Assembly (NCBI GenBank): GCA_963695835.1
Contig: CAVOHR010000004.1
Span: 532,500-596,499, forward strand
Direction of reading: 5' to 3'
DNA: 64,000 bases
Source: VRUE01 sp963695835
GTDB lineage: Bacteria > Actinomycetota > Thermoleophilia > Solirubrobacterales > 70-9
Shown here: piece after piece, positions 8,402 through 16,060 of the stretch
How positions within the stretch are numbered: position 1 is the stretch's first letter
Layout: the number at the start of each line of letters is the position of its first letter
The notes under the pieces: generated by a model
What the model saw: the letters and a program-made list of their open reading frames with translations, nothing else
Databases searched by the model: none
Told to the model about the DNA's origin: nothing
Translations under genes and position numbers: made by a program

Positions 8402-8526
8402 AACGGGCCGAGGCGCTTCGCCGCCCCCCGCGCGAGCACCTGGCCGCCCTGCTCGCCGCGAAGGAGCTGCGCGAGGCCGATGACCCGAGAGAGGCGACGG
8501 ACGGGCCTACGCCGCCCGATCCCTGA
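8398..8526 (+). CDS. small ORF coupled to the HTH regulator (42 aa)
   Basis: A GTG at 8398 overlaps the regulator stop (GTGA) and opens a 42-codon frame rich in Arg, Glu and Ala, ending at 8526 inside the 3' end of the convergent ferredoxin gene. The 4-bp overlap is the layout of translational coupling. There is no recognisable domain, and at this GC content such short frames often appear by chance. Confidence 0.3.
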   Translation: MKRAEALRRPPREHLAALLAAKELREADDPREATDGPTPPDP

Positions 8527-8776
8527 AGTAGGCGGCGTTGATCTCCACGTAGCGCTGCCACTCCGGCGGCACCTGGTCCTCCGGCGTGATCGCATCTACC
8601 GGGCAGGCCTCGACGCAGGCGTCGCAGTCGATGCACTCGTCCGGGTCGATGTAGAGCTGCTCGTGCTGGTCGAAGTCGGCCTCGTCCCGGGTGGGATGGA
8701 TGCAGTCGACCGGGCAGACCTCGACGCAGGAATGGTCCTTCGTGCCGATGCAGGGCTCGTTGATCACATAGGCCAT
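8507..8776 (-). CDS. fdxA: 7-Fe ferredoxin ([3Fe-4S][4Fe-4S])
   Basis: An 89-aa electron carrier. The N-terminal cluster region 'CIGTKDHSCVEVCPVDC' (first Cys followed by x7, x3 and x3 spacing) and the second motif 'CIDCDACVEACP' match the actinobacterial FdxA type, which carries one three-iron and one four-iron cluster. The tail 'EDQVPPEWQRYVEIN' is also family-typical. It probably supplies low-potential electrons to cytochromes P450 or other oxidoreductases. An AGGTGA ribosome site precedes the ATG at 8776. Its promoter holds the palindrome shared with the neighbouring HTH regulator. Confidence 0.95.
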   Translation of the reverse strand: MAYVINEPCIGTKDHSCVEVCPVDCIHPTRDEADFDQHEQLYIDPDECIDCDACVEACPVDAITPEDQVPPEWQRYVEINAAYFRDRAA

Positions 8777-8797
8777 CGTTCACCTCGATTCCGATGA

Positions 8798-8820
8798 TTT
8801 ACACATTTATCGTGTGTAAA
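8798..8820. promoter_or_regulatory. operator copy 2: perfect TTTACACA-N7-TGTGTAAA in the ferredoxin promoter
   Basis: A perfect 8-bp inverted repeat with a 7-bp spacer lies 22 bp upstream of the ferredoxin ATG. On the minus strand a TATAAT (8825-8820) abuts it, so transcription would start inside the palindrome. Its near-identity to 7702-7724 suggests one regulator acting at both sites. Confidence 0.75.
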
Positions 8821-8901
8821 TTATAGGCGACGTTCGCTGGTGGCTACGCCGCGGCGTCCGGATGCACCGGTCCGGATCGCCGGCGAGCTGGATAGAGACC
8901 C

Positions 8902-9363
8902 CTAGGGCTTGAACACCATCAGGGCGAGGATCGCGACGACCAGCGCGGCGGAGGCGTAGTTCGCCGTCCGCGAGAGCGGGTCGTCGAGGAGGGCGCGCAA
9001 CTTCGGGCTGACCGCCCCCCCTTCTCCGGCCAGCCGCGCGGCGAGCTTGCGCGCCTGCTTCGGGCGCCGGCCGCCGAGGCCGCCGAGCAGCAGCGCCACG
9101 GCGAAGAGGGCGACCGCCGCGTCGACCCAGCCGGCGCCGTAGCCGACGCCCTCCAGGCCGACCAGCCAGATCCCGCAGCCGAGCAGCAGCAGGCCGCCGG
9201 CGGCGACCAGCATGACCCCCGAGCGCGTCAGGCCAAGCAGCAGGGCGATCTCCGACGGCCGCTCACGGCGGCGCCCGCTCTCGAACCCGACGCCGGCGAC
9301 GACGATGCCCGCGACGAACAGCAACGCTCCGCTCAGGTGCCCGAAGAGAACGACGTCCGTCAT
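8902..9363 (-). CDS. DUF2269-like integral membrane protein
   Basis: A 153-aa protein with four hydrophobic segments: 'LSGALLFVAGIVVAGVGF', 'VMLVAAGGLLLLGCGIWL', 'AAVALFAVALLLGGLGG' and 'ASAALVVAILALMVF'. Size and layout (an early His in helix 1, a basic loop before the last helix) resemble the DUF2269 family of unknown function. The gene stands alone between the ferredoxin promoter and a decayed toxin fragment. No enzymatic motif is visible. Confidence 0.75.
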   Translation of the reverse strand: MTDVVLFGHLSGALLFVAGIVVAGVGFESGRRRERPSEIALLLGLTRSGVMLVAAGGLLLLGCGIWLVGLEGVGYGAGWVDAAVALFAVALLLGGLGGRRPKQARKLAARLAGEGGAVSPKLRALLDDPLSRTANYASAALVVAILALMVFKP

Positions 9364-9525
9364 CGCGGAAAGCCTCGCAGGCGAGCCCCGGGCGCGCTTA
9401 CACCCCCGGACGCCCCTCGTTCACCCAGGCGGCCAGCAGGGGGTCGACGACGCGCAGCAAGCAGCAGTGGTCTCAGTAGACGACCAGTTGCGGAACTTGC
9501 TGCCCGTACCGCAGCACATGCAGGC

Positions 9526-9767
9526 ATGCGTTCTCTCAGGCGTCCCGGTCAAGCGATCGCCGACACCTCGGTGTTCGTCGCCCGGGAGACGGGTCGCGAG
9601 CTGGGCGAGCTGCCAGAGGAGATCGCCGTCTCCGTGATCACCGCCGCCGAGCTGGAGCTGGGAGTGCTCCGGGCGAGCGAGGGCAACGCCCGCGCCGTGC
9701 GGTTGGCCGCGCTCTCGCGAGTGCAAGCCACCTACCCGCTGCTGCCGGTCGACCCCGAGGTCGCGAG
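9526..9767 (+). pseudogene. VapC-type PIN toxin fragment (C-terminal third missing)
   Basis: The frame reads 'AIADTSVFVARETGRELGEL', then 'VSVITAAELELGVLRA' and 'YPLLPVDPEVAS', which matches the first two thirds of a PIN ribonuclease including the first Asp and the central Glu. After 'EVAS' the similarity stops, and the expected 'DAWIAATA' segment with the remaining acidic residues is absent. Without those residues it cannot form the PIN active site. No VapB gene lies beside it. Confidence 0.6.
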
Positions 9768-9814
9768 CTCGACGAGGTGGCAGTGGTCCGGGTTTGAGCG
9801 CTGGTCGCAATATG

Positions 9815-10102
9815 TCAGCGCGCCGTCGCGGCCTCGGAGGTCCGGGCGTCGTGGAAGGCGATGACCGCGACACAGTCTTCCGCCTCGACGTACATGTAGA
9901 CGATGAGCAGCCAGCCCCATGGCCCGACGAGGGCGCGACAGTCCCGCCAGACGCCAGAAAGGCGCTTGCCCGCACGCGGGAACTCCCGCAGGGTGAGCAA
10001 AGACCGTGAGACGCGCTCGCGAGCATCGGCGGGAAGGCGACGTGTCTCGATGAGCTGCTTGAGATCCTCGCGCGCGAGGCGAGTGACCTCGATGCTCGGC
10101 AT
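9815..10102 (-). CDS. ParE/RelE-superfamily toxin
   Basis: A 95-aa protein starting 'MPSIEVTRLAREDLKQLIET', with 'RELKEFPRAGKRL'-like central and 'WLLIVYMYVEAEDCVAVIAF' C-terminal strands, the RelE/ParE fold pattern. It should be an mRNA interferase or gyrase poison held inactive by the antitoxin encoded 3 bp upstream. Order (antitoxin first, toxin second) and spacing are those of a standard type II operon. The exact class cannot be decided without structure comparison. Confidence 0.82.
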   Translation of the reverse strand: MPSIEVTRLAREDLKQLIETRRLPADARERVSRSLLTLREFPRAGKRLSGVWRDCRALVGPWGWLLIVYMYVEAEDCVAVIAFHDARTSEAATAR

Positions 10103-10105
10103 CGG

Positions 10106-10363
10106 CTACAGCTCGGACAACGGCACCGTTTCGCCGCGCCTGGCCTGCTCGATCGACTCCTGCGCGCGCTCCCAGGCACCCGGAATCCCGTCGAGGATCT
10201 CGGTGATGCGGGCAGCGTCGGGGTCGGCCTCGTCAAGCGCGCTGGAGAGAAGAGAGCGCGCCAGCGTCCCCTCCTGGACGTGGGTGCGCTCGGCCAAGCC
10301 GGCGAGCTTTCGCGCGTAGTCAGGCTCGAGGGTGACGTTGATCCGGCGATTGCGCTCGGCCAC
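10106..10363 (-). CDS. ribbon-helix-helix-like antitoxin
   Basis: An 85-aa partner of the downstream ParE/RelE toxin. 'RRINVTLEPDYARKLAGLAE' is the N-terminal strand and helix of a MetJ/Arc-type DNA-binding domain; the acidic C-terminus ('ESIEQARRGETVPLSEL') would wrap the toxin. I chose the GTG at 10363; another GTG at 10378 would add 'MYPEA'. The antitoxin-toxin complex probably represses its own promoter. Confidence 0.8.
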   Translation of the reverse strand: MAERNRRINVTLEPDYARKLAGLAERTHVQEGTLARSLLSSALDEADPDAARITEILDGIPGAWERAQESIEQARRGETVPLSEL

Positions 10364-10401
10364 TGCTTCAGGGTACACGAGGGGGCACGCGTTGTGTGGC
10401 G

Positions 10402-10469
10402 GCGCGGAATGGGAACCGGGCAGTCGGGCATGCGAGCGGGCGCCGACCAGGCTTCCGGCTCACCGCTCG
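10402..10469 (-). repeat. hairpin-forming dispersed repeat, copy 1
   Basis: This 68-bp stretch matches 20599-20667 in the same orientation with only scattered differences. Read on the minus strand, an outer stem (GAGCCGG with CCGGTTC) encloses an inner hairpin (GTCGG with CCGAC). It lies upstream of the antitoxin gene. The conserved foldable core suggests a structured RNA or small mobile repeat; it matches no riboswitch consensus that I know. Confidence 0.6.
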
Positions 10470-10569
10470 CTTGTGTCTGCCGATCGGGCTCGAGGGGCTC
10501 GCCGTGGGCTCCTCCCTCCCCTCCCGCGGTAGTCCAACGATCGAGATCGCTGGCGGCGGCCGTGGGCGC

Positions 10570-10818
10570 CGCCCAGCACCTTGGCGGCGGGGACGCGTAG
10601 TCGGGGGCGGCGCCGGGCGCTTGGGGAGGCGGCTCGGGCGCCGGAAAGGGCGAGTGCTTGATGATCAGCAGGCTCTCGACGGCCTCCATCTCGTCGTCGG
10701 TTCCGAATCCGAACACGTTTGGCTTGCCCTCCGAGGAGGCGGCGATCCAGCGCCGCTGGTCGCGGACGATCCCGGCGAGCGCGGCGGCGAGAGCCCGAGA
10801 GGGAAGGGTGCGCAGCAT
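10570..10818 (-). pseudogene. probable 5' fragment of an unknown gene
   Basis: From the ATG at 10818 the frame has strong third-position GC and sensible composition for ~80 codons ('ALAGIVRDQRRWIAASSEG', 'DDEMEAVESLLIIK'), then drifts into Pro/Ala-rich and antisense-like sequence with no stop until 9421, inside the toxin operon. This looks like the start of a gene whose remainder was lost next to the repeat at 10402-10469. The function is unknown. Confidence 0.3.
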
Positions 10819-10877
10819 GGCCGCTCAGAGACTATGGAGACTCGGCCGCGCCGACATCGAGCAAGTGGTCGCCATCC

Positions 10878-11117
10878 TCACGGCCCACGCGGCGCCCGGC
10901 CGGCGATCAGGCGCTCCGGCTGGCTGTATCGACGCAGCGCCACGCCCGCCCAGATCACCTCGACGACTCCGAAGGGCCACGCTCCGGCAAGAAAGCCGTA
11001 GGCGCTGGCGAGCAGGCAGCCGAGGGCGAAGCCGAGGATGTAGCGCCGATTGCGGCGCTCCAGCGCATACATCACCATCATGAAAGTCACGGCCGATGCG
11101 CCGAACACGGTCAGCAT
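10878..11117 (-). CDS. small two-helix membrane protein
   Basis: A 79-aa protein with two hydrophobic segments, 'VFGASAVTFMMVMYALE' and 'ILGFALGCLLASAYGFLAG', then 'WPFGVVEVIWAGVALRR'. Short proteins of this pattern occur widely in bacteria without known function. It lies 32 bp after the Usp gene on the same strand, so it is probably the last gene of the kdpD-usp transcript. Confidence 0.65.
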   Translation of the reverse strand: MLTVFGASAVTFMMVMYALERRNRRYILGFALGCLLASAYGFLAGAWPFGVVEVIWAGVALRRYSQPERLIAGRAPRGP

Positions 11118-11149
11118 GTCGTCAAGTCCGGCCGGCCCCCGACCTGGCT

Positions 11150-11740
11150 CTACCTAGATCGCGCCGGAGGATCGCCGTTGGATCTTGCGCTTGGCCCATT
11201 GGCACTGACGACGCGCCGGTCTTCGGGGCCGGGGCGCAGGATCAGCACCTCGGCCGGGGCCTTCTCCAAGAGCCAGACGAGGTCGTCGCCCGAGAGGCCG
11301 GGCTGCCCGGTCGCGGTCGCCGACACCACGACCCGGTCGAATTCCTCACGCTCCAGCAGGCGCTGCAGCGCATGGCGATAGGAGCGGCCCCGCTCGATTC
11401 GAGCATCGACCGGCACTCCCTGGGCGGCTGCACGCTGCTCGATCGCCTCCAGCATCGGCATCGCCTTCGCCGCCTCGGCGGGAATCGCGCAGTCCAGCGG
11501 CAGCTGCTTGGGAACCGTTGCCAGATACGCCGGCATCAGCAGCGCATCCTCTGCCCGGGCCAGGCGCATGGCTGCGTCAACCGCCCGGCGTGAGATCTCG
11601 GTGCCGGTGAAGGGCAGCAGGATCTGGCGTATGTCGTCCGGTCGCTCCGAGCGCTTGCCGCGCCAGCGAGACCGCGCCAACAGGTAGCCGCCGCCGAGGC
11701 CGAGAAGCAGGGCGAGCCCGACGAGGAAATGCTCGATCAC
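11150..11740 (-). CDS. universal stress protein (UspA family) with N-terminal membrane anchor
   Basis: One N-terminal hydrophobic helix ('FLVGLALLLGLGGGYLLA') is followed by a UspA-type alpha/beta domain: 'DIRQILLPFTGTEISRRAVD' is its first strand and helix, and 'FDRVVVSATATGQPGLSG' the later strand and loop. The gene overlaps the end of kdpD by 4 bp. Usp domains are part of classic KdpD, and here an extra one is tied to the membrane. A role in K+ or stress sensing with KdpD is inferred from position. Confidence 0.8.
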   Translation of the reverse strand: MIEHFLVGLALLLGLGGGYLLARSRWRGKRSERPDDIRQILLPFTGTEISRRAVDAAMRLARAEDALLMPAYLATVPKQLPLDCAIPAEAAKAMPMLEAIEQRAAAQGVPVDARIERGRSYRHALQRLLEREEFDRVVVSATATGQPGLSGDDLVWLLEKAPAEVLILRPGPEDRRVVSANGPSARSNGDPPARSR

Positions 11741-12915
11741 GACGCCTCCTCCCTGCGGGACCGGTGGGCGACGATCCGCACGTCGACCCCAGGCGGAGCC
11801 GCACGCATCAGCTTCTGTGGCAACGGCACCCGCAACCGCGCGAGCCCCCGCGGCGGCTCAGACTCGCCGACCATGATGTAGGTGGAGCCGCGCTCGCGCA
11901 CCACCCGCGCTGCCGCGGCCACCACGTCGTCGTGCTCCTCGATCAGCAGCGTCGCGCCGAGCACCGAAGCGAGCTGGCGCAGTGCGGTCACCTGGCGCTC
12001 CTCATCTCCCTCGATCGGCCGGCCCGGTGGCTTCACCCAGAGCAGGTCGAGGCCGGTGCCGAGCCGCTGCGCCGAGCGCCAGGCGCGGCGCACGAGGCGC
12101 TGCGAGCTGGGCTGGGGGCGGATCAGGGCGAGCAGCCGCTCGCCGACCGCCTTGGGGACCTCTTCGACGACCCGCTCTTCGCGCGTGCCGACGGGCTCCA
12201 CCTGATGCAGGGTCAGCCGTTTGGCCTCGACGTCCTCGGCGACCTGGCGCAGGCTGACCTCGCGCAGCGCCGCCAGGTTCTCGATCCGGAAGAAGTTATT
12301 GAGCGCAGCCTCGATGCTCTCGCCGGGATAGATCTTGCCGGCGCGCAGACGCGAGATCAGCGCCTCGGGCGTGAGGTCGATCAGCACCACCTCGTCGGCG
12401 GTGCCGAGAACCGAATCGGGGACCGTCTCGCGCACCGTGACCCCAGTCAGCTCGGCGACACGGTCGTTGAGCGACTCGAGGTGCTGGACGTTGACCGTGG
12501 AAAAGACGTCGATGCCCGCCGCGAGCACGTCGGCGATGTCCTCGTAGCGCTTGGCGTGCTCAAGCCCCCGCGCGTTGGCGTGGGCGAGCTCGTCGATCAG
12601 CGCCAGTTCCGGGCGGCGCGCGAGCAGGGCAGGCAGGTCCATCTCCTCGACGACGACGTCGCGGTAAGGGACACTGCGACGGGGCACCACCTCCAGCCCC
12701 TGCGCCTGATCGATCGTCTCCTGGCGCTTGTGGGGCTCCAGGTAGCCGATTGCCACGTCACGGCCCGCATCGGCTTCCGAGTGGCCCTCCTGCAGCATCC
12801 GGTAGGTCTTCCCCACCCCGGCCGCCATGCCGAGGAAGATCTTGTAATGGCCACGGCGCTGAGCATCTGCCCCAGCTTCGCCGCCGCTTCTTTTCTCGGT
12901 CTCCGCGGGCTCCAT
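11737..12915 (-). CDS. kdpD: KdpD N-terminal sensor module as a separate protein (KdpD + Usp domains)
   Basis: The first ~220 residues are the KdpD ATP-binding domain: Walker A 'GMAAGVGKT' (29-37), 'LIDELAHANARG' and 'FSTVNVQHLESLNDRV'. Residues ~250-385 form the Usp domain. The protein ends there: the four DUF4118 helices and the kinase core that complete E. coli KdpD are absent. They are encoded separately at 18815-19972, upstream of kdpE. The two halves presumably interact to sense K+ or turgor. Confidence 0.93.
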   Translation of the reverse strand: MEPAETEKRSGGEAGADAQRRGHYKIFLGMAAGVGKTYRMLQEGHSEADAGRDVAIGYLEPHKRQETIDQAQGLEVVPRRSVPYRDVVVEEMDLPALLARRPELALIDELAHANARGLEHAKRYEDIADVLAAGIDVFSTVNVQHLESLNDRVAELTGVTVRETVPDSVLGTADEVVLIDLTPEALISRLRAGKIYPGESIEAALNNFFRIENLAALREVSLRQVAEDVEAKRLTLHQVEPVGTREERVVEEVPKAVGERLLALIRPQPSSQRLVRRAWRSAQRLGTGLDLLWVKPPGRPIEGDEERQVTALRQLASVLGATLLIEEHDDVVAAAARVVRERGSTYIMVGESEPPRGLARLRVPLPQKLMRAAPPGVDVRIVAHRSRREEAS

Positions 12916-12925
12916 ACGGCGGAAG

Positions 12926-13243
12926 CTACCGCCGCCGGCTATCTATCGGGAGATCGCAAGGTCGCTCGTCAAGTGCGGCGAGGGCGGCCCGAGCCTGTCG
13001 CTCCAGCTCTCCCGGCGCGGCCCTTGCCCGGCTCCAACCCGGCGAAAAGATCGGGCTCGTCGTGTCCGTCAGCAGGCGCCTGAGGATCGCCATGCCGCGA
13101 GGGCTCGCCACCTCAGGACTCCTCAAGCGTTCAGCAAGTCTCAAGAGCAGCGGATGCGCCCGCGCTACCTCTTCTCGGCTGATCGGCGAGTCGACGTTGC
13201 TGCCGGCATACCGTCGAAGGTGAAGCGTGAGCCGAGCACTCAC
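12926..13243 (-). CDS. hypothetical protein between kdpB and kdpD
   Basis: From the GTG at 13243 the frame gives 105 aa, with 'SARLTLHLRRYAGSNVDSP', 'REEVARAHPLLLRLAERLR' and 'GMAILRRLLTDTTSPIF'. An in-frame start at 13333 would add a Pro/His-rich stretch that overlaps nearly all of the spacer to kdpB. No known domain is recognised. The gene lies within the kdp transcript, so a K+-related role is possible but unsupported by motifs. Confidence 0.5.
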   Translation of the reverse strand: MSARLTLHLRRYAGSNVDSPISREEVARAHPLLLRLAERLRSPEVASPRGMAILRRLLTDTTSPIFSPGWSRARAAPGELERQARAALAALDERPCDLPIDSRRR

Positions 13244-13342
13244 AGGACGGTCAGCCTCCCGTGAATGCGAGTGGGTGGGCGGCCTCAGGGAAATCGGCTG
13301 ACGCGAGCCCCTGAATGCTATGCCGCCTGCCATGCCTTCCTC

Positions 13343-15409
13343 TCAGGCACCCAGCAGGTTGTGGACGATCAGGTCGATCAGCTTGATGCCGATGAAGGGA
13401 GCGATGATGCCACCGAGGCCGTAGATCAGGATGTTGCGGCGCAGCAGGGCGGTGGCGCCGATCGGCCGGTAGCGGACCCCGCGCAGGGAGAGCGGGATCA
13501 GCAGCGGGATGATCAGGGCGTTGAAGATCACAGCCGAGAGGATCGCCGATTCCGGCGTGCCCAGCGACATCACGTTGAGGGCGTCGAGTGGCCCCTTGCC
13601 CCCGGCCGAAAGAGCGTAGGTGGCCGCGAACATCGCCGGCAGGATCGCGAAGTACTTGGCGACGTCGTTGGCGATCGAGAAGGTGGTGAGGGCGCCGCGG
13701 GTGATCAGCAGCTGCTTGCCGACCTCGACGATCTCGATCAGCTTCGTCGGGTTGGAGTCGAGGTCGACCATGTTGCCGGCCTCGCGCGCGGCCTGGGTGC
13801 CGGTGTTCATGGCAACGCCGACGTCGGCCTGGGCCAGCGCGGGGGCGTCGTTGGTGCCGTCGCCGGTCATCGCGATCAGGCGGCCGTCTGCCTGCTGCTC
13901 GCGGATCAGCTCCAGCTTGCGCTCCGGCGTCGCTTCGGCGAGGAAGTCGTCGACCCCGGCCTCCTCGGCGATCTTCGCCGCCGTCAGCTTGTTGTCGCCG
14001 GTGACCATGATCGTGCGGATCCCCATCGCCCGCAGCTGGTCGAAGCGGACGTTCATCCCTTCCTTGACCACGTCCTTGAGGTAGACGACGCCCAACACGA
14101 ACTCGTTGCGGGCGACGGCCAGCGGCGTGCCACCCTCGCGTCCGATCCGGTCCAGCTCCGCTTTCAGCTCCACAGGGGCGCGCCCCCCAACCTCGCGGAC
14201 CCAATCCTCGATCGCGTCGCCGGCGCCCTTGCGCAGGCGGGTGCCGTTGAAGTCGACGCCGCTCATCCGCGTCTCGGCGCTGAACGGGACGAAGCTCGGC
14301 TCGTGACCGGCGAAGTCGTGCTCGCGGATGCCGTAACCCTTGGCGAGGACGACGATCGAGCGGCCCTCCGGCGTCTCGTCGGCGAGCGAGGACATCTGCG
14401 CCGCCTCGGCCAGCTCCTCGACACTGACCCCGGGCATCGGCTTGAATTCGACCGCCTCGCGGTTGCCGAGAGTGATCGTGCCGGTCTTGTCGAGCAGGAG
14501 GACGTCGCAGTCTCCGGAGGCCTCGACCGCGCGGCCGGAGAGCGCCAGCACGTTGCGGCGCACGAGCCGGTCCATGCCGGCGATCCCGATCGCCGAGAGG
14601 AGGGCGCCGATCGTGGTGGGTATCAGCGCCACCAATAGGGCGATCAGCGTCGTCTCGGAGAGTTCGGTGCCGGCGAAGAGGCCGAACGGGCGCAGCGAGA
14701 CGATCACCACGACGAAGACCAGGGTGAGCGCCGCCAGCAGGATGCCGAGGGCGATCTCGTTCGGCGTCTTGCGCCGTTCGGCGCCCTCGACCAGGGCGAT
14801 CATCCGGTCGAGGAACGACTTGCCCGGTTCCTGGGTGATCTCGACCACGATCCGGTCCGAGAGCACCTTGGTGCCGCCGGTGACCGCACTGCGGTCGCCG
14901 CCGGCCTCGCGGATCACCGGGGCCGACTCGCCCGTTATCGCCGACTCGTCGACCGAGGCGATGCCCTCGATCACGGTGCCGTCCCCCGGGATCGGCTCGC
15001 CGGCTTCGACCACGACTACGTCGCCCTTCACCAGCTCGGAGGCGGGCTTCTCGCCGCCGTCGCGCAGACGCGCGACCGTGTCGGTTCGCATCGCCCGCAG
15101 GCTCGCCGCCTGAGCGCGACCACGTCCCTCGGCCAGTGCCTCGGCCAGGTTGGCGAAGACGACCGTGAGCCAGAGCCACAGCGAAACCGTGAAGGTGAAC
15201 CAGGAGGGCTCGTGGCCGCCGCCGAGCGGCTTGCCGCCGAAGACCATGATCAGCCAGGCCACGGTGGTGATCGCGGCGCCGATCTCGACCACGAACATCA
15301 CCGGGTTGCGCGCCTGCACGCGCGGGTCGAGCTTGCGCAGCGACTCGAGCAGCGCCGGGCGCAGGATCTCGGGGTCGAACAGGGAGCGGGGCTGGGTTTC
15401 GGTGCTCAT
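13343..15409 (-). CDS. kdpB: K+-transporting ATPase subunit B
   Basis: P-type ATPase subunit that energises high-affinity K+ uptake by KdpFABC. It shows TGES (159-162), the KdpB-typical 'IPTTIG' in the membrane region (263-268), the phosphorylated Asp in DKTGTIT (307-313), and 'GDGTNDAPALAQADVGVAMN'. The length (688 aa) is normal. kdpC overlaps its start by 4 bp. The gene order here is kdpA-kdpC-kdpB, whereas A-B-C is the standard order. Confidence 0.97.
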   Translation of the reverse strand: MSTETQPRSLFDPEILRPALLESLRKLDPRVQARNPVMFVVEIGAAITTVAWLIMVFGGKPLGGGHEPSWFTFTVSLWLWLTVVFANLAEALAEGRGRAQAASLRAMRTDTVARLRDGGEKPASELVKGDVVVVEAGEPIPGDGTVIEGIASVDESAITGESAPVIREAGGDRSAVTGGTKVLSDRIVVEITQEPGKSFLDRMIALVEGAERRKTPNEIALGILLAALTLVFVVVIVSLRPFGLFAGTELSETTLIALLVALIPTTIGALLSAIGIAGMDRLVRRNVLALSGRAVEASGDCDVLLLDKTGTITLGNREAVEFKPMPGVSVEELAEAAQMSSLADETPEGRSIVVLAKGYGIREHDFAGHEPSFVPFSAETRMSGVDFNGTRLRKGAGDAIEDWVREVGGRAPVELKAELDRIGREGGTPLAVARNEFVLGVVYLKDVVKEGMNVRFDQLRAMGIRTIMVTGDNKLTAAKIAEEAGVDDFLAEATPERKLELIREQQADGRLIAMTGDGTNDAPALAQADVGVAMNTGTQAAREAGNMVDLDSNPTKLIEIVEVGKQLLITRGALTTFSIANDVAKYFAILPAMFAATYALSAGGKGPLDALNVMSLGTPESAILSAVIFNALIIPLLIPLSLRGVRYRPIGATALLRRNILIYGLGGIIAPFIGIKLIDLIVHNLLGA

Positions 15410-16059
15410 CTGATCGGTGCCTCTTCGTCGAGTGCGAGGTTGAGTTGCAGGACGTTCACCCCGGGCTCACCGAAGACGCCGAGGAAGCGGCCGTTGGTGT
15501 GGGCCGAGATCAGGTCTTCGACCTTGCTCAGGGGAAGCTGGCGGACCGCGGCGATGCGGTGCGCCTGGATCAGCGCGTTGGCTTCGGAGATTTCCGGGTC
15601 GACGCCGGAGCCCGACATCGTGATCGCGTCGACCGGCACGCTTTCCTTGGTCAGCGATTCGTCGTAGGGCTTGTTGAGCTTGACGTAGGCGGCGAGCGCT
15701 TCGCGCACCGCTTCGCGCTCTTCGACGCTGTTGGGCCCGGAGTTGGAGAAGTAGGTGACGTTCGCCGAGTAACCGGTCTGCGAGGGACGCGGTTGGAAGT
15801 AGCGCTTGTCGGGGACGAGGATTTCTTCCCCTTCTTCATCGAGCCTCGGCTTGCCGTTCTTACCGATGACCGGCCGCGAGAACGACTGGCCGATCAGGCT
15901 CGAGCCGGCCAACTTGCCGTTCACCGTCACCTTCGAGCCGTCCGCCTTGCCGGGGAAGACGACCTGCGAGATGCCGGTCATCGCCAGCGGGTAGGCGAGG
16001 CCGAAGACCAGCGTGAAGGCGATCACGGCGAGCAGTGCGGTTAGAGCAGTGCGGCGCAT
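15406..16059 (-). CDS. kdpC: K+-transporting ATPase subunit C
   Basis: Single-pass subunit of KdpFABC: N-terminal helix 'LTALLAVIAFTLVFGLAYPL', then a periplasmic domain containing 'GSSLIGQSF', the 'PRPSQTGYSANVTYFSNSGP' region and 'DAITMSGSGVDPEIS', all family hallmarks. It starts 1 bp after the kdpA stop and overlaps kdpB by 4 bp, so A, C and B should be translated as a block. Confidence 0.96.
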   Translation of the reverse strand: MRRTALTALLAVIAFTLVFGLAYPLAMTGISQVVFPGKADGSKVTVNGKLAGSSLIGQSFSRPVIGKNGKPRLDEEGEEILVPDKRYFQPRPSQTGYSANVTYFSNSGPNSVEEREAVREALAAYVKLNKPYDESLTKESVPVDAITMSGSGVDPEISEANALIQAHRIAAVRQLPLSKVEDLISAHTNGRFLGVFGEPGVNVLQLNLALDEEAPIR

Positions 16060-16060
16060 C

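Noticed and set aside
9421..10818. 465-codon open frame across the toxin-antitoxin pair
   Set aside because: It overlaps both genes on the same strand in another frame; only its first ~80 codons look coding, and those are listed as a fragment.
13251..15179. 642-codon frame inside kdpB
   Set aside because: Alternate frame of kdpB with Arg/Gly/Asp-rich nonsense.
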